Below are positions 1-10,600 of a DNA stretch of 64,000 bases, piece by piece. Made by a program: the position numbers and the translations under genes. Positions within the stretch are counted from its first letter, which is position 1. The number at the start of each line of letters is the position of its first letter. The stretch is from Rhizophagus clarus (taxonomy: Eukaryota; Glomeromycota; Glomeromycetes; Glomerales; Glomeraceae). The DNA lies in contig BLAL01000043.1 in assembly GCA_015698045.1 (NCBI GenBank), positions 248,001 through 312,000 of the forward strand, in the 5' to 3' direction. The notes beneath the pieces were generated by a model. That model saw only the letters and a program-made list of their open reading frames with translations, was not told where the DNA came from and did not search any database.

Positions 1-448
1 ATCGTTAGTATTAAAGTACAAGTAAAAAGAAATAAAGGAAACATGTATATTATTGTCAGTATTATAATACAAAGTAAAAAAGAAGTAAAAAATAATGAAA
101 TAATTAGTATTGTCAATAAACAAATATTTCTATACCTGCAAAGCAATAAATTATGAAATATATGTAAATATTCTGTATATAATTAAAAAATATTGAACAA
201 AGGATAAAGAAATAATAAAAAGAAAAGAAAAATATTGAACAAAAAAATAAAGAAATAAAGAGACAAAAAATAAATAAGACAAATAACGCGTGCAGATTAA
301 ATCATATGCAAAGATCAGCCTAATTTTGATTGGCCAGAAAATATGATACTGTATATGCAATCATGCACAATCATATCATGCAGATTTATTTATTTAATTA
401 TCAACAACGCGGGCGTGATATAAATAAATTATGACTGAAACTTGTGTT
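1..448. other. AT-rich stretch without a gene
   Basis: Purine-rich A/G tracts around 180-290 and simple AT-rich sequence. The open frames here are low-complexity and have no recognisable domain. The last eight bases (441-448, CTTGTGTT) are the left target-site duplication of the hAT element that follows. Confidence 0.6.
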
Positions 449-3400
449 TAGGGAATTAAGTCGACACCCAAAATCATTGTTCGATTAATTGGTTAAAATT
501 TTTTAGGCAAGATCGACCAAAATTGACTAATAAGCTGTAATCGATTAAAGTTCGATCAGGTATACTTGATCTAATAAACTCGAACAATTAATCAAACAAT
601 TAATCGATTAAATGTCATAAATAATTAGTATTTTATTAGTAAATTAAAATAAATAAAAAATAAATATAATAGTATTTATGCAGTTTTATACTTTCACATT
701 ATTTATTTATAAGGAACCATCAATTTTACATAGTTTCAAAATTATTATTAAATTGACATACAGTACATGTCAAACAAACTACTTAAATACATTAAAATAT
801 TTGCTATTTCTCTTGAGAAATAGTAATTCAGTAACTGTAGATGCTTTTAACCAGTTGCTTTCTTCACAAATTTAATTTTCAGCATTACCGAATAGTCTTT
901 CACTTAGAACTGATGTGGCTGGTATACATAAATATTTACGAGCTAATTCATATAACACTGGGAATGAATCTTTATTATTTTGCCACTATTGAAAAGGATT
1001 GGTATCGTAAGAAGCTTGAGGAGTCCTAAAATAATTGTCAAATTCAGTATCTTCATTTTCTTCTATAACTTGAGGGCCAAAAATATATGCGTGAAAACGG
1101 TCAATTGATGAATTATTATTAGAAAAATTTTCTTTGGGTTGTGTATTATTTTGAGGCTTAATCTCATCATACTGAACTTTCAGTTTAACCTTTACTCTTT
1201 CTCGCAATTCATTAGGCTAACCATATGTTCTTTTGCATTGGGGATCAAGAATAGTTGCCAAAAGCATAGCCATAGAAGGATCATTCCAATAATCAAATAA
1301 AGCACCATAAATTTCCTTTTGAACTTTATTAATTATAGATGCAGTATTTAGCTGTTGTTGATGATATTGACATTGAGGTTGTTATTGATGTTGTTAATGT
1401 TGAAATTGTTGTTGTTAAGATTGTTGTTGAAGTTGTTGATGTTGAGATTGTTGTCTTGTAGTAACATTTGGCCGTATACACTGTTCATCTTCTTCCTCTT
1501 TATCTGACTCACTTTCCCCCTTATCCTCATCATCACTTTCTTCATCATCATCTTCTAATTCATCATCATCATCTATAGTTACATTAACAATTATTAAAAA
1601 TTAGAAGTTGAAATAAAAAAATAAAAAAAATTTTCAAACAATTAAAAATTTTCATCGCCATTACCTTCAATACCTTCTTTATTTCATCATCATCTTCAAT
1701 TAAAGGTGTATAGTAAAATCTAATAGATTCTAAAGTTGAATATATTAAGGATATTGTGCAATATTTTTCACCACCCAAAAATGTGGTTGCACGCTTAATT
1801 GGTTGAAATAATTTGCACAATTCTTCTAATAATTTCCATTTACAATCTTTTAAATATCTTTTTCTTAATTTTTTCCAATCTTTTATTGCGCTACTGTTTG
1901 AATCTAGTTTTAAAGTTACTAGCGTTCTTTTTATTGCTTCTTTTAATTCTAATAATCTTTTCCAAGATGCTAAAGTAGATCTCCACCTTGTTTTACAATT
2001 AGCAATAATACGAAGGATTTGCAGAGAACCACCTGAAATATTAATCGGTTCATTGGAATCTTGTAATTCCCTATCAGATGATGTTAAAGTTTGTCTTGTA
2101 ATTTCTTTATTTAAATTTGCAATTTCAATTTGTGCTTATTCTAGACGTTCAGCTTGTTTAGGTAAATTGAAAAATTGATTAAGTTTTCAAAATCTACATG
2201 CATATGACTTAATTTTACACAATCCTTTCATTACACATAACTGAAGCATATGAAAAGTACATGCAATTCTATCTACACCATCCCACTCTCTAATCACTTT
2301 TACTACATTTGCCCATTATCTGTAACTGCATGTTTTACTTTATCATTTAAATGAAGTTCCTGAATTTTTTTTACTAATGCTAAACGAATATTTTCAGCTG
2401 TATGAGGATATTTAATAAGATTAATACAAATAAGAATATCATATAATTCCATATTAGGAGTTAACCAATGACCGGTAATACTAATATAGCCTTAATTATT
2501 ACGGGCAGTCTATAAATCAGTTGTAATAGTTGTATAAGTACAAGTTTCGTTGATCAATTGCTTCATTTGCAAAAGTGCTTCTTGATAACCAGCTCCAATA
2601 TCAGCTTTTAGTGTTCTGTAACATGGTACAATAAAGGCAAGATCCACTCTTTTTATAAACTGTTTAAAACCTTCTCCTACAATTGTAGCAAATGGTCACC
2701 CATCAGTAACCAGCCAATCTGTAAGACCATTACGTAAATATTGCTGTTTGGGTTCTTTATGTGGAGTGAATTTTTTAATTTGATCATCTATTTTAAGTTG
2801 CTTATTTCAATAAAACAAAAGAAAATTTATTAATTATTTATTAAAATTAATTCAATTTAACAATTTTATTTACCTGCTTCTTTTTTTTATTAAACACTTT
2901 ATATTTATCACCCAAATGATAACTCATGCTTGAAGTTTGTGTTTTATATAGCAAACTTGTGCCACACACTATTTCATTTTTACCATCTTTTTCTATATAT
3001 TGACAATACACATGCTCGTCTGTTTTTTCTACAAAGTAATCCCACACCCAACTGGTTTTATTTGCAGATTTTGGGATAATTTGTGGTTCTTGTTCATCTG
3101 TAATATTACTTGCCAAACGTTTTAATGCATGTAAAGATTCAGTGGAACTATTTGCACGTTTTGGAGGCATTATTTACGTTAAAAGAGTTTATTAATACTA
3201 TAAGTAGAGAGTGTGAAAGAAAGAAACTTTCTTACTTATTACAAAGAAAAATTAGCAAAGTTGCTATTTTAAGGGTTTATCACGTTTATTTAACCAATTT
3301 TATCATTAAAGCATGATTAATATTTTAATCAATTTATTTTATTTGAGTATTATATAATCGATTTTACGTATTGCAAATTTATTCGATTATATGTTGATTG

Positions 3401-3498
3401 ATTTTAATTTTTTGAGTACTCGATACACAAAATTATTAGTCGAGTCACTTGACTTGATCGACCATGATCGATTTTGAATTGGTTGACTCAATTCCCTA
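449..3498 (-). mobile_element. hAT DNA transposon, decayed
   Basis: The element is bounded by 17-bp terminal inverted repeats, TAGGGAATTAAGTCGAC at 449-465 and, on the other strand, TAGGGAATTGAGTCAAC ending at 3498 (15 of 17 match). The 8-bp CTTGTGTT flanks both sides exactly (441-448 and 3499-3506), as expected for hAT insertion. It carries one minus-strand transposase, now a pseudogene. Subterminal regions are rich in degenerate TCGAT/GATCGA motifs (about 470-610 and 3355-3480), which could be transposase-binding repeats; that is inference. Confidence 0.93.
872..3170 (-). pseudogene. hAT transposase (BED finger to dimerisation domain), multiply broken
   Basis: The reading starts at the ATG at 3170 (MPPKRANSS) with a BED-type zinc-finger-like N-terminus containing SWVWDYF and later YCQYIEKDGKNEIVCG. 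After a probable short intron near 2790-2870 the RNase H-like core can be followed with motifs such as VTDNGANVVKVIREWDGV and CKTRWRSTLASWKRL. A glutamine-rich linker (about 1360-1470) follows, then the C-terminal dimerisation motif around 880-1010 (LARKYLCIPATSVLSERLFG). The frame is interrupted by several stops: TAG in place of a tyrosine at about 1000, and stops where Trp is expected in the catalytic region. The gene cannot make a full transposase. The domain order fits the hAT family; the exact exon boundaries are uncertain. Confidence 0.85.
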
Positions 3499-3506
3499 CT
3501 TGTGTT

Positions 3507-4004
3507 CAATTTGTGTTGATAATTCTGATAAAAAATTATTAATTTTGGCCAAATTTTGTTAAATTTGTTAAATTTGTGTTGAATTTGTATTGAATTTGTG
3601 TTGCATAATTTTTTATTTATCACAAGGGGATGATATTTAGTAATTGCATGTATGTACGATGTACAAGATTTTTTTTATGATTTTTTTAAGAAATGTATGC
3701 AAAATATTTAATCAGAATATAATTGTTTTTATTTTTAAATATGATATATTGATATAAAATCAAACTAAGATTTTTTTTTATTAATCATGATATTTATATT
3801 TAGATAATCCATATCCGCACGAGATTTAATTAATATGTTTAATGATGAGAGTGTAATAAATTAAATTTTAATTGAAACGAGAAATAAATCAAACTAAAGA
3901 GGTATTGTTCAAATTTTATTTAAAGTGACATTTTACGACTTTCTTTCTACCCAAATTTTTACTCATCCCAAAATCAAATTATAAAAATCAAATCTAATTT
4001 AATA
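3507..4004. other. Intergenic, no gene seen
   Basis: AT-rich DNA between the hAT duplication and the first exon of the split SANT-like gene. It holds a short run of near-repeats of AATTTGTGTTGAATTTG at about 3505-3605 and nothing else recognisable. Confidence 0.5.
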
Positions 4005-4197
4005 ATGCCTCACCACACACGTTCACGTCATTTCCACTATAATGTCTATTAGAACTGGGCTATGATGGATGAGCTGGTTGACATACACTGAGACAGAAAC
4101 TGCACCTATCACAATATTAATGGTAGAAGCCGCCATGATTTTGGGACTCTATTGCCAATAGGTTCATATGACTAATATCTATAATTTCTTTAAGAAA

Positions 4198-4211
4198 GAA
4201 TTTAAATTCAA
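4198..4211. repeat. LINE target 14-mer, copy 1 (left edge of array)
   Basis: GAATTTAAATTCAA, whose first 12 bases are a perfect palindrome. It lies in the short first intron of the split SANT-like gene and abuts the 3' end of LINE unit A. Confidence 0.9.
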
Positions 4212-4464
4212 GGCAAATGCGGCTTAGTAGCCTTTATCTTTATTAATCATTATTAATTCGATACAATTTAAATACATAAAAAGAAATAGAAAAAATAAAA
4301 CTAACTAAAAACAAAGCTAAATAGTCTCCTAGGTAAAAATAAAGTAATAAAGACTACGCTAAAAGATAATCACATTACACTAAATTTCCCTAGATCTTCA
4401 CCCTTGATATATTCCAACCAAAGTAGAAGCAACTATGCTAACATAATAACGGATGACACGCTCA

Positions 4465-4700
4465 CTATAAAAATCGACATCCCACCCTGCCAAAGCTGTT
4501 ACTACGTAGCACCGTTAGATGACCCATCAAACTCAATACAAGATTAAACCAAGGCAATCTATGGTCTGTTGAGTTAATAAACCTATCAGGTATGAGGATA
4601 CGTGAGATCACGCAGAGGGCCGAAGGAGATGAAAGAGTGAAAGGCACACAAACAGTGTGGTCAGGCACATTGTAAGGCCGAGAGAAAGGGTTCATAAGAT
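4465..4700 (-). pseudogene. LINE ORF2 C-terminal remnant in unit A
   Basis: The last ~75 residues (reading from VCVPFTLSSPSALCVISR to MGHLTVLRSNSFGRVGCRFL) align with the C-terminus of ORF2 in units B and C (YVPFSSL...MGHLTVLLNNSF...GCQFL). The sequence upstream, toward 4830, is a low-complexity K/E- or F/L-rich stretch with no LINE homology, so the endonuclease, RT and RNase H regions are missing. Divergence from the other units is larger than they show among themselves. Confidence 0.7.
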
Positions 4701-4860
4701 AAAGATAAAGGCACACGAACAAAAAGAAAAAAAAAAGAAAAAAAAAATCTATAAAAGAAAAATCTATAAAAAGAAAAAGAAAAAGAAAAGGAAATTCTAA
4801 TAATAGAAATTTAAAAATAGTAGAAGGCAAAAATACGTATTCGAAAAAGAATAATCTAAT

Positions 4861-5391
4861 TCAGATCATGGCCAAGAAGCACGTACAAACGCGTAGGATG
4901 AAGGTTAGAAATTTCTTTGTTGCGTAATAAAAGGAAATAAAGAAAAAGGAGATTGAAATGATTAGTTGTCGTAAATAGAAATTTTTTCTGCAGTGTTTCT
5001 GGTATTTTTTCGGCAGAAAAACCTTGAGCCTGGGGAGGTGCTTGATGATTGGTTCGATCATTACAGAATCTGCAGGAGCAACCTCGTGTAGATTACTCGA
5101 TAAATCCAGGTCATATGTCCACATCGATAGACGCAGTTCATCTGTAATAATTTGTCAACGCCAAGCAGCAAGAGAAAAATAGCTGTCCAAAATCATACGA
5201 GAAAGAGTGGTAACATTAGTAACAAGTTGAGCTTGTATCGCAGGCTCAGAAACTATCGAAAGGTCAGTAATGAGCTTTGAGAGCAGCTTGCGGCACTTTT
5301 TAAGGTCATTTCGCAACTTGTTGGCTTTAGCGCTGTTACGAGCAATCAAAGCCATTAGAGAGACGAGGTTTTCAGACATAGGAGGTTCCAT
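4861..5391 (-). pseudogene. Small leader ORF of LINE unit A, interrupted by one stop
   Basis: An ATG at 5391 (MEPPMSENLVSLMALIARNS) opens a helix-rich frame of 78 codons that ends at a TGA at 5155. The same frame continues through QIITDELRLSMWTYDLDLSS and APADSVMIEPIIKHLPRL to 4861. The TGA therefore probably replaced a CGA arginine codon and the original protein was about 170 residues. It sits where ORF1 stands in units C and D but shares no visible sequence with that ORF1. No domain is recognised; a small ORF1-like or packaging role is only a guess. Confidence 0.5.
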
Positions 5392-5531
5392 AACGTTAGT
5401 AGAGACCCTAACTAAGCTCTAAAACAAGCTTAGCTAGGCAAAAAATTCAAGAAATAGAGGTAAAAATGATAAAAGTGTCTCTGAAAAAAAAGGACAGAGG
5501 GATCGGCAGAAAGAATTTGGGATCAATGTTA

Positions 5532-5545
5532 GAATTTAAATTCAA
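5532..5545. repeat. LINE target 14-mer, copy 2 (A/B junction)
   Basis: GAATTTAAATTCAA again, exactly between the 5' end of unit A and the 3' end of unit B. Confidence 0.9.
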
Positions 5546-7400
5546 GGCAAACGCGGCATAGTAGCCAATATCTTTATTAATTAATATTTAATCGATACAA
5601 TTTATAAATCATAAAAAGAAACAAAACAACTAAAAATAAAGCTATATAGTCTCCTAAGTAAAAATAAAGTAAGAAATTTACCCTAAAAAGAATAAATCGC
5701 ATTACACTAAATTTCCCTAGATCTTCCCCCTTGATATATTCCAACCAAAGTAGAAGCAACTATGCTAACAAAATAACGGATAATACGCCCACTATAAAAA
5801 TTGACATCCCATCCTGCGAAAGCTGTTATTAAGTAGCACCGTTAGATGACCCATAAAACCCGACAAATGATTATACCATGGTAATTCCTGGATCATCGAG
5901 TTCTTAATCCAATCAGTTCCGGAGTTACGTGAAATCACGAGATGGGTCGGAGGAGGTAGCGAAGAGAAAGGCACATACGTAGAAGCAGGCAAATTAGAAG
6001 GCTGAGGAGTAGTTTTTAATTTAAGAGTAATGTGCATCGCATCTTCCCATCGACTTTTGTCATAAGTACGCGGATTCCAGATGCGTCTTCTAAGTTTCTG
6101 GATAAAATTGTTGTGAATCGCAGCTACAACCTTCATAGCAGACTGCCTAGGAATGGATAATTCTACGAATAAATCAATAAAAAGTTTGGGCAAGCAACCC
6201 CGAATGAGAGCATACGAGGACCAGTTAGAAGAGGAAATAGACCAGCAAGAAAGAGAAGAAAGCTTCCTGATCATTGGAGTGGGATCCACATCAGCCAATT
6301 CACCAGCTTCATGAAGCTTGGAGAACAAATGAATCTGGTAGGATTGAAAAATCTGATGCATAGTGATACGTCATTTGAGGCAGAGAATAAGATGCATCAG
6401 ATCTTCTTTACGGTTGCAGAAGGAGCGACACGTTAAAAGATCAATGTAAAGATCTGGGCGTGTAATTTTCAACTTCTCCAGGAGAGGCAAGTCATCAAGG
6501 AAAAGCTTAAATTTGAAGGTGTAATGTCTTGAAGCGTGGTGAACTTGGAAGGAAGCGTCGTGAGATGGAGAGTAATTAAGGGTGAACCAGGTAAGATCCC
6601 AGCCAATGATATAATCATCCCGATCAGTCAAGCAAAAATTAAACTGAAAACGTGTAAGGGATAAGAGATCCTGCATATAGGTGGCCTGATAATAAACTTT
6701 AAAGAGGTGCCTAGGATTGGATTCACAAATGACATCATCATAAACCAGGCGGACGGTGTGTGAAGAGGAGATGATGGCCTCGGGAAGAGGAAAAGCTTCA
6801 TCCGAATGATGTGTAGAGTTAGCGAGAGAATCGGCAAATTCATTCCAGTAATTGCCATCGTGGCCTTTAACTTTAACGGAGAGAACAGACAGTCATTTCT
6901 CGTGAATGCAACATTCTATAGAGGCCCAAAGTTCAAAGTTGGTGGTTTTGTAATAGAATCGACTGTTAGTATAGGTAGAGGAAGCGCAAGAACGCAAACC
7001 ATCTATAGCGGCTTGAGAATCTGTGTATATAGAGACAATGGAGTCTTCTGGAGTGACGCTTAAAGCAGCAAAAATCGCAGCGACTTCAGCTCTAGTCGAG
7101 GAAGGCCAATTACGAATAGTGCCATGTGCATAAGTAGCAACGGAATTAAGGTATCCAGCATTAGGGATAATCTGGACCCAAGACCAACCCATTGAGACAG
7201 CAGGTGTTCCAAGGTTTATAAGAGAACCATCAGTATAATACTGGTAATGAGAACCTGGTGGAAGAACAATAGGAGAAGGAAGACTGGATGAGTCGCATAA
7301 AAGTGGAGGACTTGCCGAAACATCATTCACCACGGGGAGGGAAGAAGAAAAATCTGGAGGAATAGATAAACGTGTGTAGTATGAAACCACCAGGGTACAA
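5546..7400 (-). mobile_element. LINE unit B: 5'-truncated copy
   Basis: The unit has the common 3' end (GGCAAACGCGGCATAG on the plus strand) but stops abruptly at 7400, just upstream of the RNase H domain. It lacks ORF1, the endonuclease and the RT. A 5' truncation with an intact 3' end is typical of target-primed reverse transcription. The truncated end still abuts the common 14-mer, so the site was used independently of the 5' end. Confidence 0.88.
5792..7380 (-). pseudogene. LINE ORF2 fragment (RNase H and C-terminus) of unit B
   Basis: Reading leftward from 7380 the RNase H motifs are visible: YYTDGSLINLG, STRAEVAAIFAAL and YTDSQAAIDGL. The frame is then broken by a stop at 6893 just before the expected KVKGHDGN segment, recovers through FKLFLDDLPLLEKLK, breaks again at 6371 with a TGA where unit D has CGA, and ends with MGHLTVLLNNSFRRMGCQFL at 5792. 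A long open frame that starts at 7642 inside unit C runs across the B/C junction into this fragment; it is a chance fusion, not a gene. Confidence 0.85.
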
Positions 7401-7414
7401 GAATTTAAATTCAA
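7401..7414. repeat. LINE target 14-mer, copy 3 (B/C junction)
   Basis: GAATTTAAATTCAA between the truncated 5' end of unit B and the 3' end of unit C. Confidence 0.9.
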
Positions 7415-7674
7415 GGCAAACGCGGCATAGTAGCCCTTATCTTTATTAATTATTATTAAACGAATACAATTTACAAAAAAACATAAAAAGAAACAAAATA
7501 CAATAAAACTAACTAAAAACAAAGCTATATAGTCTCCTAAATAAAAATATAGTAATAAACCTATTCTAAAAAGAATAAATCGCATTACACTAAATTTCCC
7601 TAGATCTTCCTCCTTAATATATTCCAACCAAGGTAGAAGCAACTATGCTAACATAATAACGGATAACACGCCCA

Positions 7675-10600
7675 CTATAAAAATCGACATCCCATCCTGC
7701 AAAAGCTGTTATTAAGTAGCACCGTTAGACGACCCATAAAACCCGACAAATGTTTATACCATGGCAAATCTTGAATCATCGAGTTCTTGATCCAATCAAC
7801 TTCGAAGTTACGTGAAGTCACGAGATGGGTCGGAGGAGATAAAGAAGAGAAAGGCACATACGAAGTGGCAGGCAAATTAGAGGGCCTCAGAGTAGTTTTC
7901 AATTTAAGGGTAATGTTCATCACGTCTTCCCATTTACTTTTGTCATAAGTACGCAGATTCCAGATGCGTATCCTAAGCTTCTGGATGAAATGATTATGTA
8001 TCGCAGCTACGACCTTCATAGCGGACGGCCTGGGAATAGATAATTCAACAAATAAGTCAATAAATATGGCAGGTAAACAACCCCGGATGAGCGCGTAAGA
8101 GGACCAGTTAGAAGAAGAAATGGTCCAACAAGAAAGAGAAGAGAGTTTCCGGAGCAAGGGTGTAGGATCCAGATCAGCCAATTCACCGGCTTCACGAAGC
8201 TTAGAGAATAAATGATTTTGATAGGATTGTAAAATTTGATGCATGACAGATCGTTGTTTAGAGCAGAGGATCAAGTGCATCAAGTCTTCCATGCGATCAC
8301 AGTAGGAACGGCATGTGAAAAGGTCGATATAGAGATTGGGGCGAGTGACTTTTAACTTTTCCAGGAGAGGCAAATCATCGAGGAAGAGTTTAAACTTGAA
8401 AGTGTAATGTCGCGTGGCGTGAGAAGCCTGGAAGGAAGCATCATAAGCCGGGGAGAGATTAAGAGTAAACCAGGTAAGTTTCCAGTCAACTACATAGTTG
8501 TCGATGTCATACAGACAATAAACAAATTGAAAACGTTTGAGAGACAAAAGGTCCTTCAAAAAAGTGGCCTGGAAATGGAGCTTGAAGAGCCGCCTGGGAT
8601 TGGACTCACAAACCACATTATCATACACCAGGCGGACGGGATGCGAGCAAGTGTAAGCGATCGCGGGCAAAAGAGGAGCCATATCGGAGTGATGAGCGGA
8701 ATTCGCAAGAGAATCAGCAAATTCGTTCCAGTAGTTGCCATCATGACCTTTGACCTTAACAGGAGAAACCGCGAGACTTTTGGTATAAATGAGGCGCTCA
8801 ATAGAAGCCCACAGCTCGAAGTTGGTAGTTTTGTAAAACAGACGACTATTAGAATAGGAAGAAGATGCACACAGTCTCAAACCATCAATGGCAGCCTGGG
8901 AGTTTGTGTAAATAGTGACAGTAGAGTTAACCGGGGTGACGCTTAAAGCAGCGTAAATTGCAGCAGCTTCAGCTCTGGTAGAAGAGGGCCAGTTTCGTAT
9001 AGTGCCATGCGTATATGTAGCTACGGAGTTAAGATATCCAGCATCGGGAATTAGTTGGACCCAAGACCAACCCATCGAGACTTCAGTGGTTCTGAGATTA
9101 GTCAAAGAGCCATCGGTATAATAATGATAATGAGATCCTGACGGTAGGGGAACCGGTGAAGAAAGTAAAAATTGATCATCCACAAGAGGAGCCACAGTAG
9201 GATCATCCTCAACTACAAAGGAAGAAGAAGAAAAATCTGGCAAAAGATTAAGGCGCCGATAATAAGGAATTACCGTGATACTAAGATCGGCCCAAGTATA
9301 AGGGGAAAGGACTTCCAAAGTAGATTGACGAATACGTTCACAATTTGTAGGCAAAATCATAGATCGCAACAAAGAAATTTTGAAGGTGCAGCGGGGCTGT
9401 ACGGCAGTATATTTACAAGCTGAAGGGAACGAAACATGCGCGTCACAGCCTGGATACGGACGAAGGCGAATAATATCACCAGGAGAAGAGTGACAATCAG
9501 ATATCCAATGAACGATCACACAGGTATCTTTCTTGGGTTGGATGCTGAGCTGTTTGCCGAAGAGAGAGGCATCATTGCCATCAAGCGTGACTAGCCAATG
9601 CCGATTCTTTTGCGTTGTAGTAGCACCAGGAAGCAAGACAATAGAAGAGGTAACAGAAGGAGGGCATACATAATGATCAGACAACTGATCATGAGAGCCG
9701 GGAAGGGTTGTATTAGTCTTGATGTCCAAATACCATTTATGAGGGAGAGAACGGCCACGCTTATCCTCAAGTTGGGCGATATAGGCAGTCTGATAAGCAG
9801 TCCAAGAGATGAGATGAGAGCCAGATGGTGCCATCAATTGCGATAAATAATAAAGGTGACGCTTTCGAAGGACCTTGAGGCAAGCTTTAAAAACATGCGA
9901 GCTCATACATGAGTACGAAGGGGTATGGCCAGGAAGAGTAAGGTCCAGAAACGTTGAAGAGAATTGAGCATGTTGCAGGTGGAAGGGGGTAGAAATCATG
10001 AAAGCAATAGTGCACGTGATATAATCACACTTAAAAATAGTCATGTTGGACCATAAGGACCAATCATCCACCATCAAGGGGAAAATGGGGATCAAAAACC
10101 TAAATTGGATCAACATTAATCTATAAATAAACAAACGCTGAATAAAAGGTGTAGAAGAATTAGCCATCAAGAATAAATTATTGACATGACACTGTATTAA
10201 ATGGGAGGATAAATTAATCAGTCCCAAAGCTTGGGAAAGATAAAGTATAGGGTTGGAGAGAGAACGGGAGAAATTAGCCTTATGCTTGACGAGTGATCGT
10301 ATAGATCGTGTAGCAGCATAACAATCCGATGGTAAAAGGTGGGTAACTTGCATACAGTACTCGAGTTTAGGAATGAGCACTGAGTTATAGAGGTAAACCA
10401 CTTGTTTAGCGGAGAGCTTGGCCGGACAAAGAGTGGCGGCGAAGGAATTACATTCACTGGCGATTTGTTTTTTAACAAAATTGCGAGAGCCTTTGATATT
10501 AAACTATACCCCTAAAAAACGAAAGGAAGAAGTAATAGAAAGAGGAGTAACAGAAATAGAAGGAATATCGTTCAAAGACGACAAGGACAAGTGAAATTCC

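Larger units (their letters stand above)
4212..5531 (-). mobile_element. LINE unit A: short, internally deleted relative
   Basis: About 1.3 kb, shorter than units C and D. Its 3' end (left, GGCAAATGCGGC onward) and the last part of its coding sequence match the other units. Its 5' leader shares with units C and D a CTCTGTCC-T-rich-AG motif close to the 5' end. The middle is different: a small ORF unrelated to ORF1 of unit D replaces ORF1 and nearly all of ORF2. It therefore looks like a non-autonomous derivative, or a sister family with a large internal deletion, that could be mobilised by full-length relatives through the common 3' end (inference). Confidence 0.75.

Noticed and set aside
151..360. 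Minus-strand open frame of 69 codons, Phe/Leu/Tyr-rich
   Set aside because: Low-complexity translation of an A-rich tract; no domain and no splice context.
1348..1551. Asn-rich open frame on the minus strand
   Set aside because: It is the wrong frame of the glutamine-rich linker of the hAT transposase.
4100..4200. Continuous plus-strand reading (VHMTNIYNFFKKEF) through the LINE target
   Set aside because: It is out of frame with exon 1; GT...AG splicing at 4162 and 23816 gives a better match to the SANT family, so this stretch is intron.
6893..7642. 249-codon open frame with an RNase H domain
   Set aside because: It begins in the 3' UTR of LINE unit C and crosses the target 14-mer into unit B; a chance fusion across two insertions.
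8407..8946. Plus-strand frames opposite LINE ORF2 (also near 16760, 17510 and 23208)
   Set aside because: Mirror frames of conserved LINE coding sequence; no independent support.
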